The notes: generated by a model from the letters alone, not told the origin. 64,000 nt of DNA from Deinococcus actinosclerus (GCF_001507665.1 NZ_CP013910.1:470001-534000); one strand, 5' to 3'; counted from the first letter of the stretch, positions 17,805 through 32,331 are shown. Made by a program: numbers and translations.

Positions 17805-19079
17805 TCACTCCAGCGTCAGGAGCTGCCCGCCGAGCTCGAACCACACCCGGCCGTCCGGGGTGACGGTCAGGGCGCGGGCCGCGCCGCCCAGCGGCACCCG
17901 CGCCGCCCGCCCGTCCGTCAGGCGCAGCAGGGTGCCCGCCGTGGGATCACTCACCCACATGCTCCCGTCGGGGGCGGCGGCCAGCGTGCCCGCCCGCGTG
18001 CCGGCCGGCAGCGGCAGGGCTACCTGGGCGCCGCCGCGCGGATCGAGCCGCCACGCGCTGCCCGTGCGGGTCTCCGTGAACAGCAGCGTGCCGTCGGGGG
18101 CCGGGGTGAGGGCGGCGGGCACGCTCACCCCGGGGGTGCCGACCGCGAAGGTCTGCGTGGCGCCCCCGGCGGGGTCCACGCGCAGGATCGCCGGGTGCTC
18201 CCCGCGCCGCGTGAGGTAGAGCGCCCCGTCCGGGCCGACGGTCAGGGCGTCCGGGACGCTGCCCAGCGCCAGTTCGCCGCGCGTGCCGTCCGGGGCGGCG
18301 CTCAGCAGGCGCGGCTGCCCGTACGCCACCGCCCACACCCGCCCGTCCGGCGTGACCCCCAGGCTGCTGAGGGTCTCGGTGGTGCCCGCCGGCACGCGGG
18401 TCAGGGTGCCGTCCGGCGCGCGGCGGATCAGTTCGCTGCCCGCAGCGGTCGCGCCGCGTACCGCTGCCCACACGCTGCCGTCGGGCGCCACGGCGTGTCC
18501 GGTGATGGTGTCCAGCCCGGAGAGAGGAAAGGCCAGGGCCGTGATCCCCGCCGCGCTGGCCGCCGTCAGGGCGTGGCGGTCGTCCGCGCCGGCGTTCGCG
18601 GCGGCGCGCAGCAGCACCCCGCCGTTCCAGGGCGTGGCCCCGCCCGCCTGGTACGCGCCGTCGGTCCGGACGGGCCGGGCGGCGGCGCGCAGCAGCGGCA
18701 GGGTCACGTTCGCCCGCGCCGCGCCGGCCTGCACGGTCAGCGTGACGGGCCCGCGTCCGCTCCCGACCGGCGTGACCTGCACCAGCGTGTCGTTCCCGCT
18801 GGCCTGCAGGGTGGTGGTCACGGTCACGGCCTGCTGCGGGCCGCTGGCCGTCACGGTCAGGTCGGCCGGCGCGCGGCCCGCGATCCGCAGGGTGCCCGGC
18901 ACGTTCAGCGCCCCGCTGACGGGCAACGTCTCCACGCTGGCACTCAGGCCGGCCGGCGCGGCGGGGCCGGCGGTGGGGGCCGGAGTGGCTGCGGGCGTGC
19001 CGGGACTGCCGCCGCAGGAGGCGAGCAGCGCCGCCGTGAGCAGGGGAACGGTCAGGATCGCGGTGAGGGAACGCGTCAT
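17805..19079 (-). CDS. Beta-propeller lipoprotein (NHL/virginiamycin-B-lyase-like)
   Basis: A 424-residue protein from the ATG at 19079 (MTRSLTAILTVPLLTAALLASC), a signal peptide with lipobox LLAS-Cys, so it should be lipid-anchored at the envelope. A Pro/Ala linker and an Ig-like beta domain (about residues 45-140) lead to repeated propeller blades with the signature APDGSVWAA, TPDGRVWAV, GPDGALYLT, APDGTLLFT, APDGSMWVS and TPDGRVWFE. These repeats match the streptogramin-lyase/NHL type. No catalytic residues for a lyase can be named, so binding or scaffolding is as likely. It is convergent with the ABC exporter and separated from it by a strong hairpin. Confidence 0.75.
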   Translation of the reverse strand: MTRSLTAILTVPLLTAALLASCGGSPGTPAATPAPTAGPAAPAGLSASVETLPVSGALNVPGTLRIAGRAPADLTVTASGPQQAVTVTTTLQASGNDTLVQVTPVGSGRGPVTLTVQAGAARANVTLPLLRAAARPVRTDGAYQAGGATPWNGGVLLRAAANAGADDRHALTAASAAGITALAFPLSGLDTITGHAVAPDGSVWAAVRGATAAGSELIRRAPDGTLTRVPAGTTETLSSLGVTPDGRVWAVAYGQPRLLSAAPDGTRGELALGSVPDALTVGPDGALYLTRRGEHPAILRVDPAGGATQTFAVGTPGVSVPAALTPAPDGTLLFTETRTGSAWRLDPRGGAQVALPLPAGTRAGTLAAAPDGSMWVSDPTAGTLLRLTDGRAARVPLGGAARALTVTPDGRVWFELGGQLLTLE

Positions 19080-19171
19080 GCCCACAGTGCACCGCATCCC
19101 CCCTCACCCGGCCCTTACCGGCCGTGGCGGTGAAGGACCCCTCAGGGCCGCCGGGCCGCATCTGGACGGGG

Positions 19172-19214
19172 CTGCCGGCCCGACCGCCCCTGAATGGGGG
19201 AGGCGGGCCGGCAG
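19172..19214. terminator. GC-rich hairpin after the VWA gene
   Basis: CTGCCGGCCCG (19172-19182) pairs with CGGGCCGGCAG (19204-19214). It lies 17 bases past the minus-strand VWA gene stop. No T-run follows. Confidence 0.5.
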
Positions 19215-19230
19215 TTGCCTCCCGCTGCGG

Positions 19231-20529
19231 TCAGGGGCCGGGTGAGGGCGCCGCCAGGAACGCCCCCCGCGTCAGCCGTGCGGCGCGCAGGCGACGGCCC
19301 AGCGCGTGCAGGTCGTCCGGGCCGCCCGCCGGGAGCAGCGCGTCCAGGTGCGGCAGCGCCGCCGCCACCGCCCGCTGCACCGGGCGGTACCCGGGCGTGG
19401 CCGCCAGCGGCGAGAGCCACACGACGCCCGCCGAGCGGCGCCGCAGGTCCCGCAGCGCGCGGCCCACCAGCGCCGGATCGCCGGTATCCAGCCCGTCACT
19501 GAGGATCAGCACGACCGTGTCGCGGTTCACGCGGCCCCGCTCGTCCCGCGCGAGCTTCAGCAGGTTCTCCCCGATGCGCGTGCCGCCGCCCCAGGCGTCC
19601 CCCAGGTCCGGCAGGGTCAGCGGCTGGCCCGGCGCCGCGCCCCGGATCAATGGGGTCAGGCGGGTCAGGCCGGTGCTGAACGCGTAGACCTCCACCCGCC
19701 GCGAGCGCAGGTGCAGCGCCTGCGCGAAGCGCAGCAGCAGCGTGGCGTCCCGGCCCATCGAGCGGCTGCCGTCCAGCACGAGCAGGAACCGCGGCGCGCG
19801 CCGGGGGCGGCCCAGCCAGCGCAGGTGCACGGCGTCCCCGGCGGTGCGGGCGGCGGCGTGCAGGGTGCGCCGGGCGTCCAGCTTCGAGCCGCGTGGCAGT
19901 GGGCGCAGCCGCCGGGCGCGGCCCAGTTCCAGCGCGCGGATCAGGCCCGTCGCGGCGCGCAGGAGGCTGCCGAGGTCGCCGCTGTCCACGCGCAGCGCCT
20001 CGCCCGGCGCGGCGTTCGGACTGACCCGCGCCTGCATCACCGGGGCGTCCTGCTCGTCGCCGTCCTGGCTCTCCTGCCCGTCCTGCAGGGCGTCACCGTC
20101 CGGGAGGTCGCTGCCCGGATCGCTCCCGGCCTGCGGGGTGGACGGGGCCGGCTCCGGCCGGGTCTCCGGGTCGCCCGGCTCACGGTCGGGCTGCTCCTGC
20201 TCCTTCCCGTCCGGGTCGGGTTCGGCCGGGGCCGGCGTCTCGGGCAGCAGGGGCGGGAGGGTGGGCGGTGGCTGATCGGCCGCGCGGAAGAACGCATTGA
20301 ATTCCAGGTCGAAGGTGCGGCCCTGCTCGGGCCCGGCGGTCAGCACCGCCCGCAGCGCCCCGCGCAGCTCGCGCCGCGAGAGGACGTCCACCAGATCCAA
20401 CGCCCGCAGCGCGTCGCGCACCTCGCCCGGGCCGATCAGGAACCCGTGCCGCTGCCGCAGCCGCCCGGCGAAGGCGGTCACCTGCGCGGCCAGCGAGGCG
20501 GGCAGCCCCGCGCGGGACGGCTCAGCCAC
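19231..20529 (-). CDS. VWA domain protein, CoxE-like
   Basis: A 432-residue protein. The N-terminal 90 residues are helical. Residues about 90-175 are a low-complexity acidic/Pro/Gln linker (DPDGKEQEQPDREP, GQESQDGDEQDAP). The C-terminal half is a von Willebrand A domain of the CoxE family with the MIDAS motif DGSRSMG, later Thr in GGGTRIGENL and Asp in LSDGLDTGD. It overlaps the MoxR ATPase gene upstream by eight bases. MoxR-VWA pairs act as chaperones that insert metal cofactors; the CoxD/CoxE pair matures the Cu-Mo site of CO dehydrogenase-like enzymes. The presence of coxG and mocA homologues nearby supports that reading. Confidence 0.82.
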   Translation of the reverse strand: MAEPSRAGLPASLAAQVTAFAGRLRQRHGFLIGPGEVRDALRALDLVDVLSRRELRGALRAVLTAGPEQGRTFDLEFNAFFRAADQPPPTLPPLLPETPAPAEPDPDGKEQEQPDREPGDPETRPEPAPSTPQAGSDPGSDLPDGDALQDGQESQDGDEQDAPVMQARVSPNAAPGEALRVDSGDLGSLLRAATGLIRALELGRARRLRPLPRGSKLDARRTLHAAARTAGDAVHLRWLGRPRRAPRFLLVLDGSRSMGRDATLLLRFAQALHLRSRRVEVYAFSTGLTRLTPLIRGAAPGQPLTLPDLGDAWGGGTRIGENLLKLARDERGRVNRDTVVLILSDGLDTGDPALVGRALRDLRRRSAGVVWLSPLAATPGYRPVQRAVAAALPHLDALLPAGGPDDLHALGRRLRAARLTRGAFLAAPSPGP

Positions 20530-21397
20530 GGGCCTGCGCCTTCGCCGCCACCCCCTGCAACGTGGGCGCGGCCAGCAGCTGGTCCTCGCGCAGCTTGAGG
20601 ACCGCGCCCAGCGTCGCGTGCAGCGACTCGGCGTCCAGGTGGTCGGCGTGCAGGCTGACCAGCGCCGAGGCCCAGTCGAGTGTCTCGGCCACGCCCGGCG
20701 TCTTGCCCAGCGGCAGGGCGCGCAGCGCGTGCACGGCGTCGGTCACCTGCCGCGCCAGCGTCTCGTTGATGCCCGGCAGGCGCGACAGCACGATGTGCAG
20801 TTCCTGCGCGCGGCTGGGGTACTCGGTCCAGTGGTACAGGCAGCGGCGGCGCAGCGCGTCACTCAGTTCCCGCGAGCGGTTGCTCGTCAGGATCACGTGC
20901 GGCCGGCTGACCGCCGCCAGGGTGCCCAGTTCCGGCACGGTGATCTGCCACTCGGCGAGCAGTTCCAGCAGGAAGGCCTCGAAGGCGTCGTCGGCGCGGT
21001 CGATCTCGTCGATGAGCAGCACCGCCGATCTCGGCTCGCGGATCGCCTGCAGCAGGGGCCGCGGCATCAGGAACGTCTCGCCGTACAGGTCGTCGTCCCC
21101 TGCGGCCTCGCCGCGCAGCTCGGCCGCGCGCAGGTGCAGCAGCTGCCGCGCGTAGTTCCACTCGTACAGCGCCGACTGCGCGTCCAGCCCCTCGTAGCAC
21201 TGCAGCCGGATCAGGCGGGTGCCCAGCACGTCCGCCAGGGTCTTGGCCGCCTCGGTCTTCCCGACGCCCGCCGGACCCTCCAGCAGCAGCGGCTTGCCCA
21301 GCCCCACCACCAGCCGCAGCGCCGTCGCCAGGGCGTCGTCCGCCACGTACCCGCGCGCCTGGAACGCTGCCTGAAGTTCCTGTACGGCCGGGATCAT
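20522..21397 (-). CDS. MoxR-family AAA+ ATPase, CoxD-like
   Basis: A 291-residue AAA+ ATPase starting after GGGAGGGTCTC. Walker A is GPAGVGKTEAAK, Walker B is AVLLIDEIDRAD, sensor 1 is VILTSNRSRELSDALRRRC with the Arg finger region, and YHWTEYPSRAQEL leads into the lid domain. LLLEGPAGVGKTE and LIRLQCYEGLD are typical of the MoxR/CoxD branch. It works with the VWA protein encoded immediately downstream (eight-base overlap) as a cofactor-insertion chaperone. The structural subunits of a molybdenum hydroxylase are not in this window. Confidence 0.85.
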   Translation of the reverse strand: MIPAVQELQAAFQARGYVADDALATALRLVVGLGKPLLLEGPAGVGKTEAAKTLADVLGTRLIRLQCYEGLDAQSALYEWNYARQLLHLRAAELRGEAAGDDDLYGETFLMPRPLLQAIREPRSAVLLIDEIDRADDAFEAFLLELLAEWQITVPELGTLAAVSRPHVILTSNRSRELSDALRRRCLYHWTEYPSRAQELHIVLSRLPGINETLARQVTDAVHALRALPLGKTPGVAETLDWASALVSLHADHLDAESLHATLGAVLKLREDQLLAAPTLQGVAAKAQARG

Positions 21398-21534
21398 GAG
21401 ACCCTCCCGGCACCCTGACCGCCGTTCTTACACGTCATGATCTGCGCTCCTGGGGCGGAAAAACAGGCCGCCTCCGCCCATCTTAATCTGCGGGGCGCGC
21501 CCGCCGCGTGACGCTCCGGTGAGACCCGCTGGCC

Positions 21535-21540
21535 TAGGGT
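21535..21540 (+). promoter_or_regulatory. Leaderless -10 box TAGGGT
   Basis: TAGGGT ends seven bases before the ATG at 21548. Confidence 0.5.
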
Positions 21541-21547
21541 GGGCGGC

Positions 21548-21862
21548 ATGACGCTGCCCCTGCTCCTGTGCACCCTGATCGCGCTGACCTCGGGCCTGCA
21601 TTTCGGGGGCCGGTTCGCGCAGGCGCACCACGCCGGGCGCAGCCTGCTGCCCGCCATCCTCGCCCACGGCGGCGTGTCCACCGCGCTGGTCGTCGTGGCG
21701 GCGCTCGTTGACCCCACGGACGCCCGGCTGCTGTGGCTGGCGGTCGCCACCGTCAGCCTGATGGCCCTGGCGACCGGCGCGCTGTGGCGCGCGCCCCGCT
21801 CGACCGGGCTGGCCCTGACGGACCCCCCGGAGGCCCTCGGGGCGTCCGGTCAGGCCGCCTGA
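21548..21862 (+). CDS. Small three-helix membrane protein
   Basis: A 104-residue protein. Three membrane segments are visible: TLPLLLCTLIALTSGLHF, LLPAILAHGGVSTALVVVAALV and LLWLAVATVSLMALATGALW, with His residues in the loops (GLHFGGRFAQAHHAG). The start ATG follows TAGGGT by seven bases, and a 14-bp hairpin 12 bases after the stop closes the transcript, so it is a single-gene unit. I do not recognise a family. It sits between the cox accessory genes but on the opposite strand. Confidence 0.65.
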   Translation: MTLPLLLCTLIALTSGLHFGGRFAQAHHAGRSLLPAILAHGGVSTALVVVAALVDPTDARLLWLAVATVSLMALATGALWRAPRSTGLALTDPPEALGASGQAA

Positions 21863-21874
21863 AGCCCAGCGCAA

Positions 21875-21920
21875 CCGGCCGGGCCGCCACCCCGTACTGG
21901 GAGTCGGGCGGCCCGGCCGG
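21875..21920. terminator. Strong GC hairpin after the membrane protein gene
   Basis: CCGGCCGGGCCGCC (21875-21888) and GGCGGCCCGGCCGG (21907-21920) form a perfect 14-bp stem with an 18-base loop. Confidence 0.6.
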
Positions 21921-22012
21921 CCGCCTTCACCGCACCTTTCGGCGGACGCGCCCGCCGCGCACGGGCCGCTAAGCTGACCCCACGCGCCCCCCAGCGGGGC
22001 GCCGGAGCCCCC

Positions 22013-22612
22013 ATGAGTGAGCGCAGACGTACCCTGAACACCCTGATCCGCCTGGGCCGCGCCCTGGCCGACCCGGAGCCCGATCCGGTGGGCGACGCCA
22101 CGCAGGTGGCCCGCCGCACCGCCCAGGCCCTGCGCGAGCCGGTGCAGGAGGCCGCCGGTGGCCTGCGCGCCCGCGCCCGCGACCTGCGCGACCGCGCCGC
22201 GCAGCGCGCCGACGACCGCCTGGAACGCCTGATCGCCGAGCGCCGGGGCGGCGAGAGCGACCCGGAGGTGCTGGCCCTGCTGGCCCGGCGCCGCGAGACC
22301 CGTGAGGCCCGCCTGCGGCAGGAGGACGCCCGGCGCGCCCTGCTGGCCCAGGCGCAGACGCCGGCGCAGCGGCAGGTGCTGCGGGCCGTGCTGGACGTCA
22401 CGCCGTGGGCGGGCGGCGCGGCAGGGGCCGTGCGGTATACGCAGCTGCTCGACCGGCTGGCGCCCGCTGGGGACGCCGCCACGGAGATGAGCGTGCACCG
22501 CGCCATCTGGACGCTTGCCGAGGCGGGCGTGCTGGCCGTCTCGCCGCACGGCGAGGTGAGTGCCGTGCCGCCCCGCGCGCCCCTGGCCCTGCCGAGCAGC
22601 GCGGCGGAGTAG
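22013..22612 (+). CDS. Helical, Arg/Ala-rich hypothetical protein
   Basis: A 199-residue cytoplasmic protein. Residues 1-110 are strongly charged and helical, with long runs of Arg/Ala/Glu (RDLRDRAAQRADDRLERLI, RETREARLRQEDARRALL) that suggest a coiled coil. Residues 115-185 look like a winged-helix domain (VLRAVLDVTPWAGG ... SVHRAIWTLAEAGVLAVSPHG). A TAAGCT box 40 bases upstream and CCGGAG before the ATG suggest ordinary leadered expression. I do not recognise the family; a DNA-binding or scaffold role is only a guess from the C-terminal fold. Confidence 0.6.
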   Translation: MSERRRTLNTLIRLGRALADPEPDPVGDATQVARRTAQALREPVQEAAGGLRARARDLRDRAAQRADDRLERLIAERRGGESDPEVLALLARRRETREARLRQEDARRALLAQAQTPAQRQVLRAVLDVTPWAGGAAGAVRYTQLLDRLAPAGDAATEMSVHRAIWTLAEAGVLAVSPHGEVSAVPPRAPLALPSSAAE

Positions 22613-22619
22613 GGCTGCG

Positions 22620-22636
22620 CCCGGCGTCACGCCGGG
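22620..22636 (+). terminator. Small terminator-like hairpin
   Basis: CCCGGCG-TCA-CGCCGGG, eight bases after the stop at 22612. There is no T-run. Confidence 0.5.
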
Positions 22637-22674
22637 GGCCGGGGCCACCCGGGAACACCGGACGCCGGGCACGC

Positions 22675-23139
22675 CTACGCCAGCGTGCCCGCGGAAGCAC
22701 TCACGTTGGCGCTCATGTTCTCGAAGGTCTTCGAGATGAGCTTCTGCGCCTGCGCGTCCAGCAGGCGCCCGCCCACCGTAGCGACCGGGCCGCGCATGGT
22801 GGCGTCCCCGGTCCAGTCCAGGGTGGTCGTGCCGTCCCCGTTGTCCACGACGTTCGCCCCGGCGGTCAGGTCCACGACGCTGCCCAGCCCGCCGCCCTGC
22901 ACCTTCACGTTCACGCGGTTCGCCGCCTCGTCGGGCAGCACCTCGATCTTGAACTTGAACTTGCCGCGCACCATGCCGACGCCCACCTGCACGGTGGCGT
23001 CCATGTGCGTCTGGTCGTGCACGACGACCTCCTGCACGTCCGGCAGGCAGCGCGCGACCCGCTCGGGGTCCTGCACGAACGCCCACACGGCGGCGGGGGC
23101 CGCCTGCACCTTCTCCTGACCTGAGTAACTGAGTTTCAT
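22675..23139 (-). CDS. coxG: CoxG-like SRPBCC protein
   Basis: A 154-residue protein starting MKLSYSGQEKVQAAPAAVW after GTGGAGGTCCCCC. It matches the CoxG/carbon monoxide dehydrogenase subunit G family throughout: VWAFVQDPERVARCLPDVQEV, VGVGMVRGKFKFKIEVL and GGRLLDAQAQKLISKTFENM. In CO-oxidising bacteria CoxG recruits CoxD/CoxE to the membrane and helps mature the molybdenum enzyme. Genes for CoxD and CoxE homologues are 1.3-3.4 kb away on the same strand, separated by unrelated plus-strand genes. The C-terminal hydrophobic anchor of some CoxG proteins is absent here. Confidence 0.85.
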   Translation of the reverse strand: MKLSYSGQEKVQAAPAAVWAFVQDPERVARCLPDVQEVVVHDQTHMDATVQVGVGMVRGKFKFKIEVLPDEAANRVNVKVQGGGLGSVVDLTAGANVVDNGDGTTTLDWTGDATMRGPVATVGGRLLDAQAQKLISKTFENMSANVSASAGTLA

Positions 23140-23263
23140 GGGGGACCTCCACGGAAAACTGGGAGCGTTGACCCGCAGCGGCGCGGGCAGAGGCGGAATT
23201 GACCTGACGCCCCGCATTGTAGGAGAGCGGGGGTTGCAGAAAGATTGGCCTACGATTCAGGGT

Positions 23264-23920
23264 ATGCCCCCACTTCCCCAGGCGCCGGTCGCGGGCGTGC
23301 TCCTCGCCGCCGGACGCAGCGCCCGCATGGGCCGCCCCAAGCAGCTCGAACTCCTGGCCGGTCAGCCGCTGGTCCGGCACGCCGCGCAGGCCCTCGCGGA
23401 GGGCGGCGCCGCGCCCCTGCTGTGCGTCGTGCCCCCCGGCGAGGTCGGGGCGAGGATCCGGGCGGCCCTGGCCGGACTGCCCTTCGCGTTCGTGGTGAAT
23501 CCGGACCCCGGGCGCGGACTGGCGAGTTCCTTCCGCGTGGCGGTGGACGCGCTGCCCGCCGGGCTCGCGGGCGCCCATTTCGCGCTGGCGGACATGCCGC
23601 TGCTGACCGGCGCTCACCACGCCGCGCTGCTGGGCGCGTTCCGGGAGACGGGCGCCCCCGTCGTGCTGGCCGAATACGCCGACCCCGGCGCGGCGCCCGT
23701 CCGGGCGCCCCCGCACCTGCTGCGCGCCGACCTGCTGGGCGCCGTTGCCGCCACCCCGGACGCCGACCACGGCCCCCGCGACCTGATCCGCGCGCACGCC
23801 GCGCAGGCGGTCACGCTGACCTTTGCGGCTCGGCTGCTGCTCGACGTGGACACCCCGGCGGGGCTGGCGCAGGCCGAGGCGCTCCTGACAGCCGCTGGGC
23901 CTGTTCCGCCGACCAGCTGA
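23264..23920 (+). CDS. MocA-like molybdenum cofactor nucleotidyltransferase
   Basis: A 218-residue protein of the MobA/MocA family. The N-terminal GVLLAAGRSARMGRPKQLELL is the NTP-binding signature, and LADMPLLTGAHHAALL carries the metal-binding DMP motif. C-terminal LLLDVDTPAGLAQAE closes the fold. It should convert Mo-molybdopterin to the cytosine dinucleotide form used by xanthine-oxidase-family enzymes; MobA-type GMP transfer is less likely because the sequence has the GRPKQL motif of MocA. The start follows TACGAT by seven bases (leaderless). The gene diverges from coxG, which fits a shared role in molybdo-hydroxylase maturation. Confidence 0.82.
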   Translation: MPPLPQAPVAGVLLAAGRSARMGRPKQLELLAGQPLVRHAAQALAEGGAAPLLCVVPPGEVGARIRAALAGLPFAFVVNPDPGRGLASSFRVAVDALPAGLAGAHFALADMPLLTGAHHAALLGAFRETGAPVVLAEYADPGAAPVRAPPHLLRADLLGAVAATPDADHGPRDLIRAHAAQAVTLTFAARLLLDVDTPAGLAQAEALLTAAGPVPPTS

Positions 23921-23936
23921 GCCTCTATCCTGGCGC

Positions 23937-25145
23937 ATGGCCCCCAACACGGCAGTGAACGCGCTTCAGGACGGGAAGCGGCGGCAGGCCCAGGCCCTGC
24001 TTCAGGACGGCGAGGTCTGGCTGATCGCGGCGCGCGAGTCCGGCGTGCGTCCGGAACCCGCCCTGACGCTCGTGGCGGGCGTGGACGTCACCTGGGACAG
24101 CCTCTTCCTGCTGACCCGGGATGAGGCCGTGGCGATCGTGGGCCGCTTCGACGCGGACGCCGTGCCGCCCGGCTGGACGGTGTACGGCTACGACGCCGAC
24201 CTGCGCGATCTGCTGCGCGCCGAGGTGACGCGGCTGGGCGCGCGGCGCGTGCTGCTGAACATCAGCGAGGACGACCCGCTGTGCGACGGCCTGACGGCGG
24301 GTCTGGAGCGCCGCGTGCGCGGCTGGCTGGCCCCCGCCTCAGATCTTGCCGGTGACGACCTGCCCGCGCTGGAGTGGGGCAGCGCCGCGCCGCTGCTGGG
24401 CCAGCTCCGGTCGGTCAAGACCCCGGCGGAACACGCCGCGATCCGGGGGGCGGTGAACCTGGCCGAGGCGCACCTGCGCGAGATGGCGGCCGCCGCCCGC
24501 CCCGGCTGGACCGAGCGGGACGTCGCCGCGTTCCTGCACGGCCTGTGCCGCCGCGACGGCGCCGAGCCCTCCTGGGGCTGGGCCGCCTGCCCGAACGTGC
24601 ATGTCGGCCCGGACAGCCGCCCCTCGCACGCGCCGCCCGGCGACCACGCCCTGCGCCCCGGCGCGCTGCTGCACATCGACTACGGCGTGCGGCTGAGCCA
24701 CGGGTACTGCTCGGACATCCAGCGGGTGTACCGCCTGCCCGACGGAAACCCGGTCCCCGAGGAGGTGCAGGCCGCCTTCCGCGCGTGCTGGCAGGCCATC
24801 CAGGCGGGGGCGGCTGCCCTGCGCCCCGGCACGCCCGGCTACGCGGTGGACGCCGCCGCGCGCGCCGCCCTGATCGCCGCCGGGTACCCCGAGTACCAGC
24901 ACGCGCTGGGTCACGGCCTGGGCCGCGCCACCCACGACGGCGGCACCCTGCTGGGTCCCCGCTGGCCCCGCTACGGGCAGACCGTCGAGGGACCCGTCCG
25001 CGAGGATGAGGTGTACACCCTGGAACTGGGCGTCATGGTCGCCGGGCACGGGTTCATCGGCCTGGAGGAGGACGTGATCGTCCGGGACGGGCCCCCGGAG
25101 TGGCTCTCGGCCCGGCAGGACGACCTGCGGGACCTGACCGGCTGA
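23937..25145 (+). CDS. M24-family metallopeptidase (Xaa-Pro aminopeptidase-like)
   Basis: A 402-residue protein. The N-terminal 165 residues resemble a creatinase/prolidase N-domain; the C-terminal pita-bread domain carries all five metal ligands in order: Asp in HIDYGV, Asp in CSDIQRVY, His in HALGHGLGRATHDG, Glu in LELGVM and Glu in GLEEDV. It should remove N-terminal residues before proline or act as a dipeptidase. The ATG follows TATCCT by five bases and lies 16 bases after mocA, so it may also be read through from there. No signal peptide, so cytoplasmic. Confidence 0.85.
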   Translation: MAPNTAVNALQDGKRRQAQALLQDGEVWLIAARESGVRPEPALTLVAGVDVTWDSLFLLTRDEAVAIVGRFDADAVPPGWTVYGYDADLRDLLRAEVTRLGARRVLLNISEDDPLCDGLTAGLERRVRGWLAPASDLAGDDLPALEWGSAAPLLGQLRSVKTPAEHAAIRGAVNLAEAHLREMAAAARPGWTERDVAAFLHGLCRRDGAEPSWGWAACPNVHVGPDSRPSHAPPGDHALRPGALLHIDYGVRLSHGYCSDIQRVYRLPDGNPVPEEVQAAFRACWQAIQAGAAALRPGTPGYAVDAAARAALIAAGYPEYQHALGHGLGRATHDGGTLLGPRWPRYGQTVEGPVREDEVYTLELGVMVAGHGFIGLEEDVIVRDGPPEWLSARQDDLRDLTG

Positions 25146-25183
25146 CCGGGCTGGTCCCGGGGGCGACCCTCAGCGGCTGGCCT

Positions 25184-25989
<806 letters not shown>

Positions 25990-25993
<4 letters not shown>

Positions 25994-26259
25994 GCGCGGC
26001 TCCCCGGCTCATCGTGTTCGTCACTGAAGTCCAGCAGCGTCTGCTTGCTGCGTTCGCGCAGCTGCCGGGCGGCGTCCACGTCGGGGGTGAAGGTCACGTG
26101 GCCGCCCGCGAGGGTCACGCGGTACCCGGCGCCGTCGGCGGCCTGGGGCAGCCACTCGGCGGGCAGCTGGTAGGTGCGGCCCCGGCTGTCCTCCACGTCA
26201 GCGAGGCCCGCGTCCTCGTCCAGCACGTCGATGACCAGCAGTTCAGGCGGCACGTTCAT
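25990..26259 (-). CDS. Small acidic hypothetical protein
   Basis: An 89-residue protein starting MNVPPELLVIDVLDEDAGLADVED, with beta strands (RGRTYQLPAEWLP, YRVTLAGGHVTFTPD) and a charged helical C-terminus. The ATG is preceded by TAGACT at a seven-base distance on the minus strand, marking a leaderless start, and the same frame open further up is therefore not used. Its stop overlaps the GTG of the phosphoesterase. A role as a small partner or regulator of that enzyme is plausible from the coupling only. Confidence 0.6.
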
Positions 26260-26328
26260 AGGGGGCAGTCTAGCGCCTGCACCTTCCGGTGGACGCCCCG
26301 GTGGGGGGCCGGGGTGTAGGGTGCGGGC

Positions 26329-27195
26329 GTGAAGGTCACGAGGCGGGCAGTCGTGCGTTCCCTGCTGGGCGGCGGAACGGTCGCCGCGCTGGCGGGTGGG
26401 GCGGCGGTCGCGCAGGGCTACCGGTTCGGCGTGACCCGCCACGCCCGCACCCTGGCCGGGCTGCGCGAGCCGCTGCGGGTGGCGTTCCTGACGGACCTGC
26501 ACTACGGGCTGTACATCGGGCCCGGCAGTGTGGCCGCGTGGGTGGACGGCACGAACGACCTGCGCGCCGACCTGGTCCTGCTGGGCGGTGACCTGCTCGA
26601 CGCCCGGATGGACGAGCTGTCACCGGACCTGCTGCGTGAACTGCGCCGGCTGCGCGCGCCGCTGGGCGTGTACTCGGTGTGGGGCAATCACGACTACGGC
26701 AGTTTCGGGCGGTACGGCAGCCGGCAGTACGGCGAGCCCCGCGCGGACTGGGCGGCGCGGCGCGAGCAGTTCAGGGCGGGTCTGGCCGGGGTGGGGGTGA
26801 CCACGCTGCGCAACGAGGGCCGCGCCGTGCGGGGCGACCTCTGGCTGGGCGGCACGGATGACCTGTGGTTCGGGCCGCCGGACCCGGCGGCGGCGCTGGC
26901 GGGAGCGGGCGGGCGGGCCACGCTGCTCGTCACGCACAATCCGGACGTGCTGCCCACCCTGCCGGGGCCGGCGGGGCTGGTGCTGTGCGGGCACACGCAC
27001 GGCGGTCAGGTGCGTCTGCCGCTGCTGGGCGCGCCGGTGGTGCCCAGCCGCTACGGGCAGCGGTACGCGATGGGCTGGGTCACGGGCGCCCATGACACGC
27101 CCGCGTACGTGAGCCGGGGCCTGGGGCTCAGCGGGGTGCCGCTGCGCAACCTGTGCGAACCGGAAATCGCCCTCTTCCTGCTCTCGCCGGCCTGA
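26329..27195 (+). CDS. Tat-exported metallophosphoesterase (YkuE-like)
   Basis: A 288-residue protein. Residues 1-28 ([16 protein letters not shown] then a hydrophobic Ala/Gly run) look like a twin-arginine signal with RR followed by AVV. The phosphoesterase motifs follow: [35 protein letters not shown] and [12 protein letters not shown]. This is the cell-wall-associated YkuE-type branch of calcineurin-like phosphoesterases, which act on envelope phosphodiesters or UDP-sugars outside the membrane. A TAGGGT box lies six bases before the GTG start. The gene diverges from the 89-codon gene with 69 bases between their start codons. Confidence 0.8.
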   Translation: MKVTRRAVVRSLLGGGTVAALAGGAAVAQGYRFGVTRHARTLAGLREPLRVAFLTDLHYGLYIGPGSVAAWVDGTNDLRADLVLLGGDLLDARMDELSPDLLRELRRLRAPLGVYSVWGNHDYGSFGRYGSRQYGEPRADWAARREQFRAGLAGVGVTTLRNEGRAVRGDLWLGGTDDLWFGPPDPAAALAGAGGRATLLVTHNPDVLPTLPGPAGLVLCGHTHGGQVRLPLLGAPVVPSRYGQRYAMGWVTGAHDTPAYVSRGLGLSGVPLRNLCEPEIALFLLSPA

Positions 27196-27522
27196 CAGCG
27201 GGGGGAGCCGGGGTACTTGCACGGCGCATGAAAGTGTGTATGGCAGCGCTTCCAGCCGGCTGTTCCAGCATGGGGGGCGGCTGCGCGGATGTGGGGCCAG
27301 GGCGGCGCGATGGTGAAGCCCTGTTGCGCAGATGACACGACTGAACGGCATTCGTTGCCGACTTCCGGCAAAACCGTGCACTTTGGCGAAAAATGATGTG
27401 GGTCACCTTGAGACCTGTTATAAACAACGGCCCTGCATAGACATGCGCCCGTCTGTATCGTGAGTTCAGCAGCCTGCACCCCGCAGGACGATGCGAGTCA
27501 CGAGCGAGATGGGAGCGTCAAC
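27196..27522. other. gltB upstream region
   Basis: A 327-base stretch without a convincing gene. The first part (27230-27330) is GC-rich with a CAGCCGGCTG palindrome at 27253-27262. The second part (27350-27445) is AT-richer and holds a TATAAA at 27419-27424 and a TTGAGA at 27409, too close to be a normal -35/-10 pair. It probably contains the nitrogen-responsive promoter of gltBD; no specific operator can be named. Confidence 0.35.

Positions 27523-32331
<4,809 letters not shown>

Noticed and set aside
19172..19214. The GC hairpin as an operator for the lipoprotein gene
   Set aside because: It lies after the VWA stop and more than 100 bases from the lipoprotein's terminator side; a simple end-of-gene hairpin explains it.
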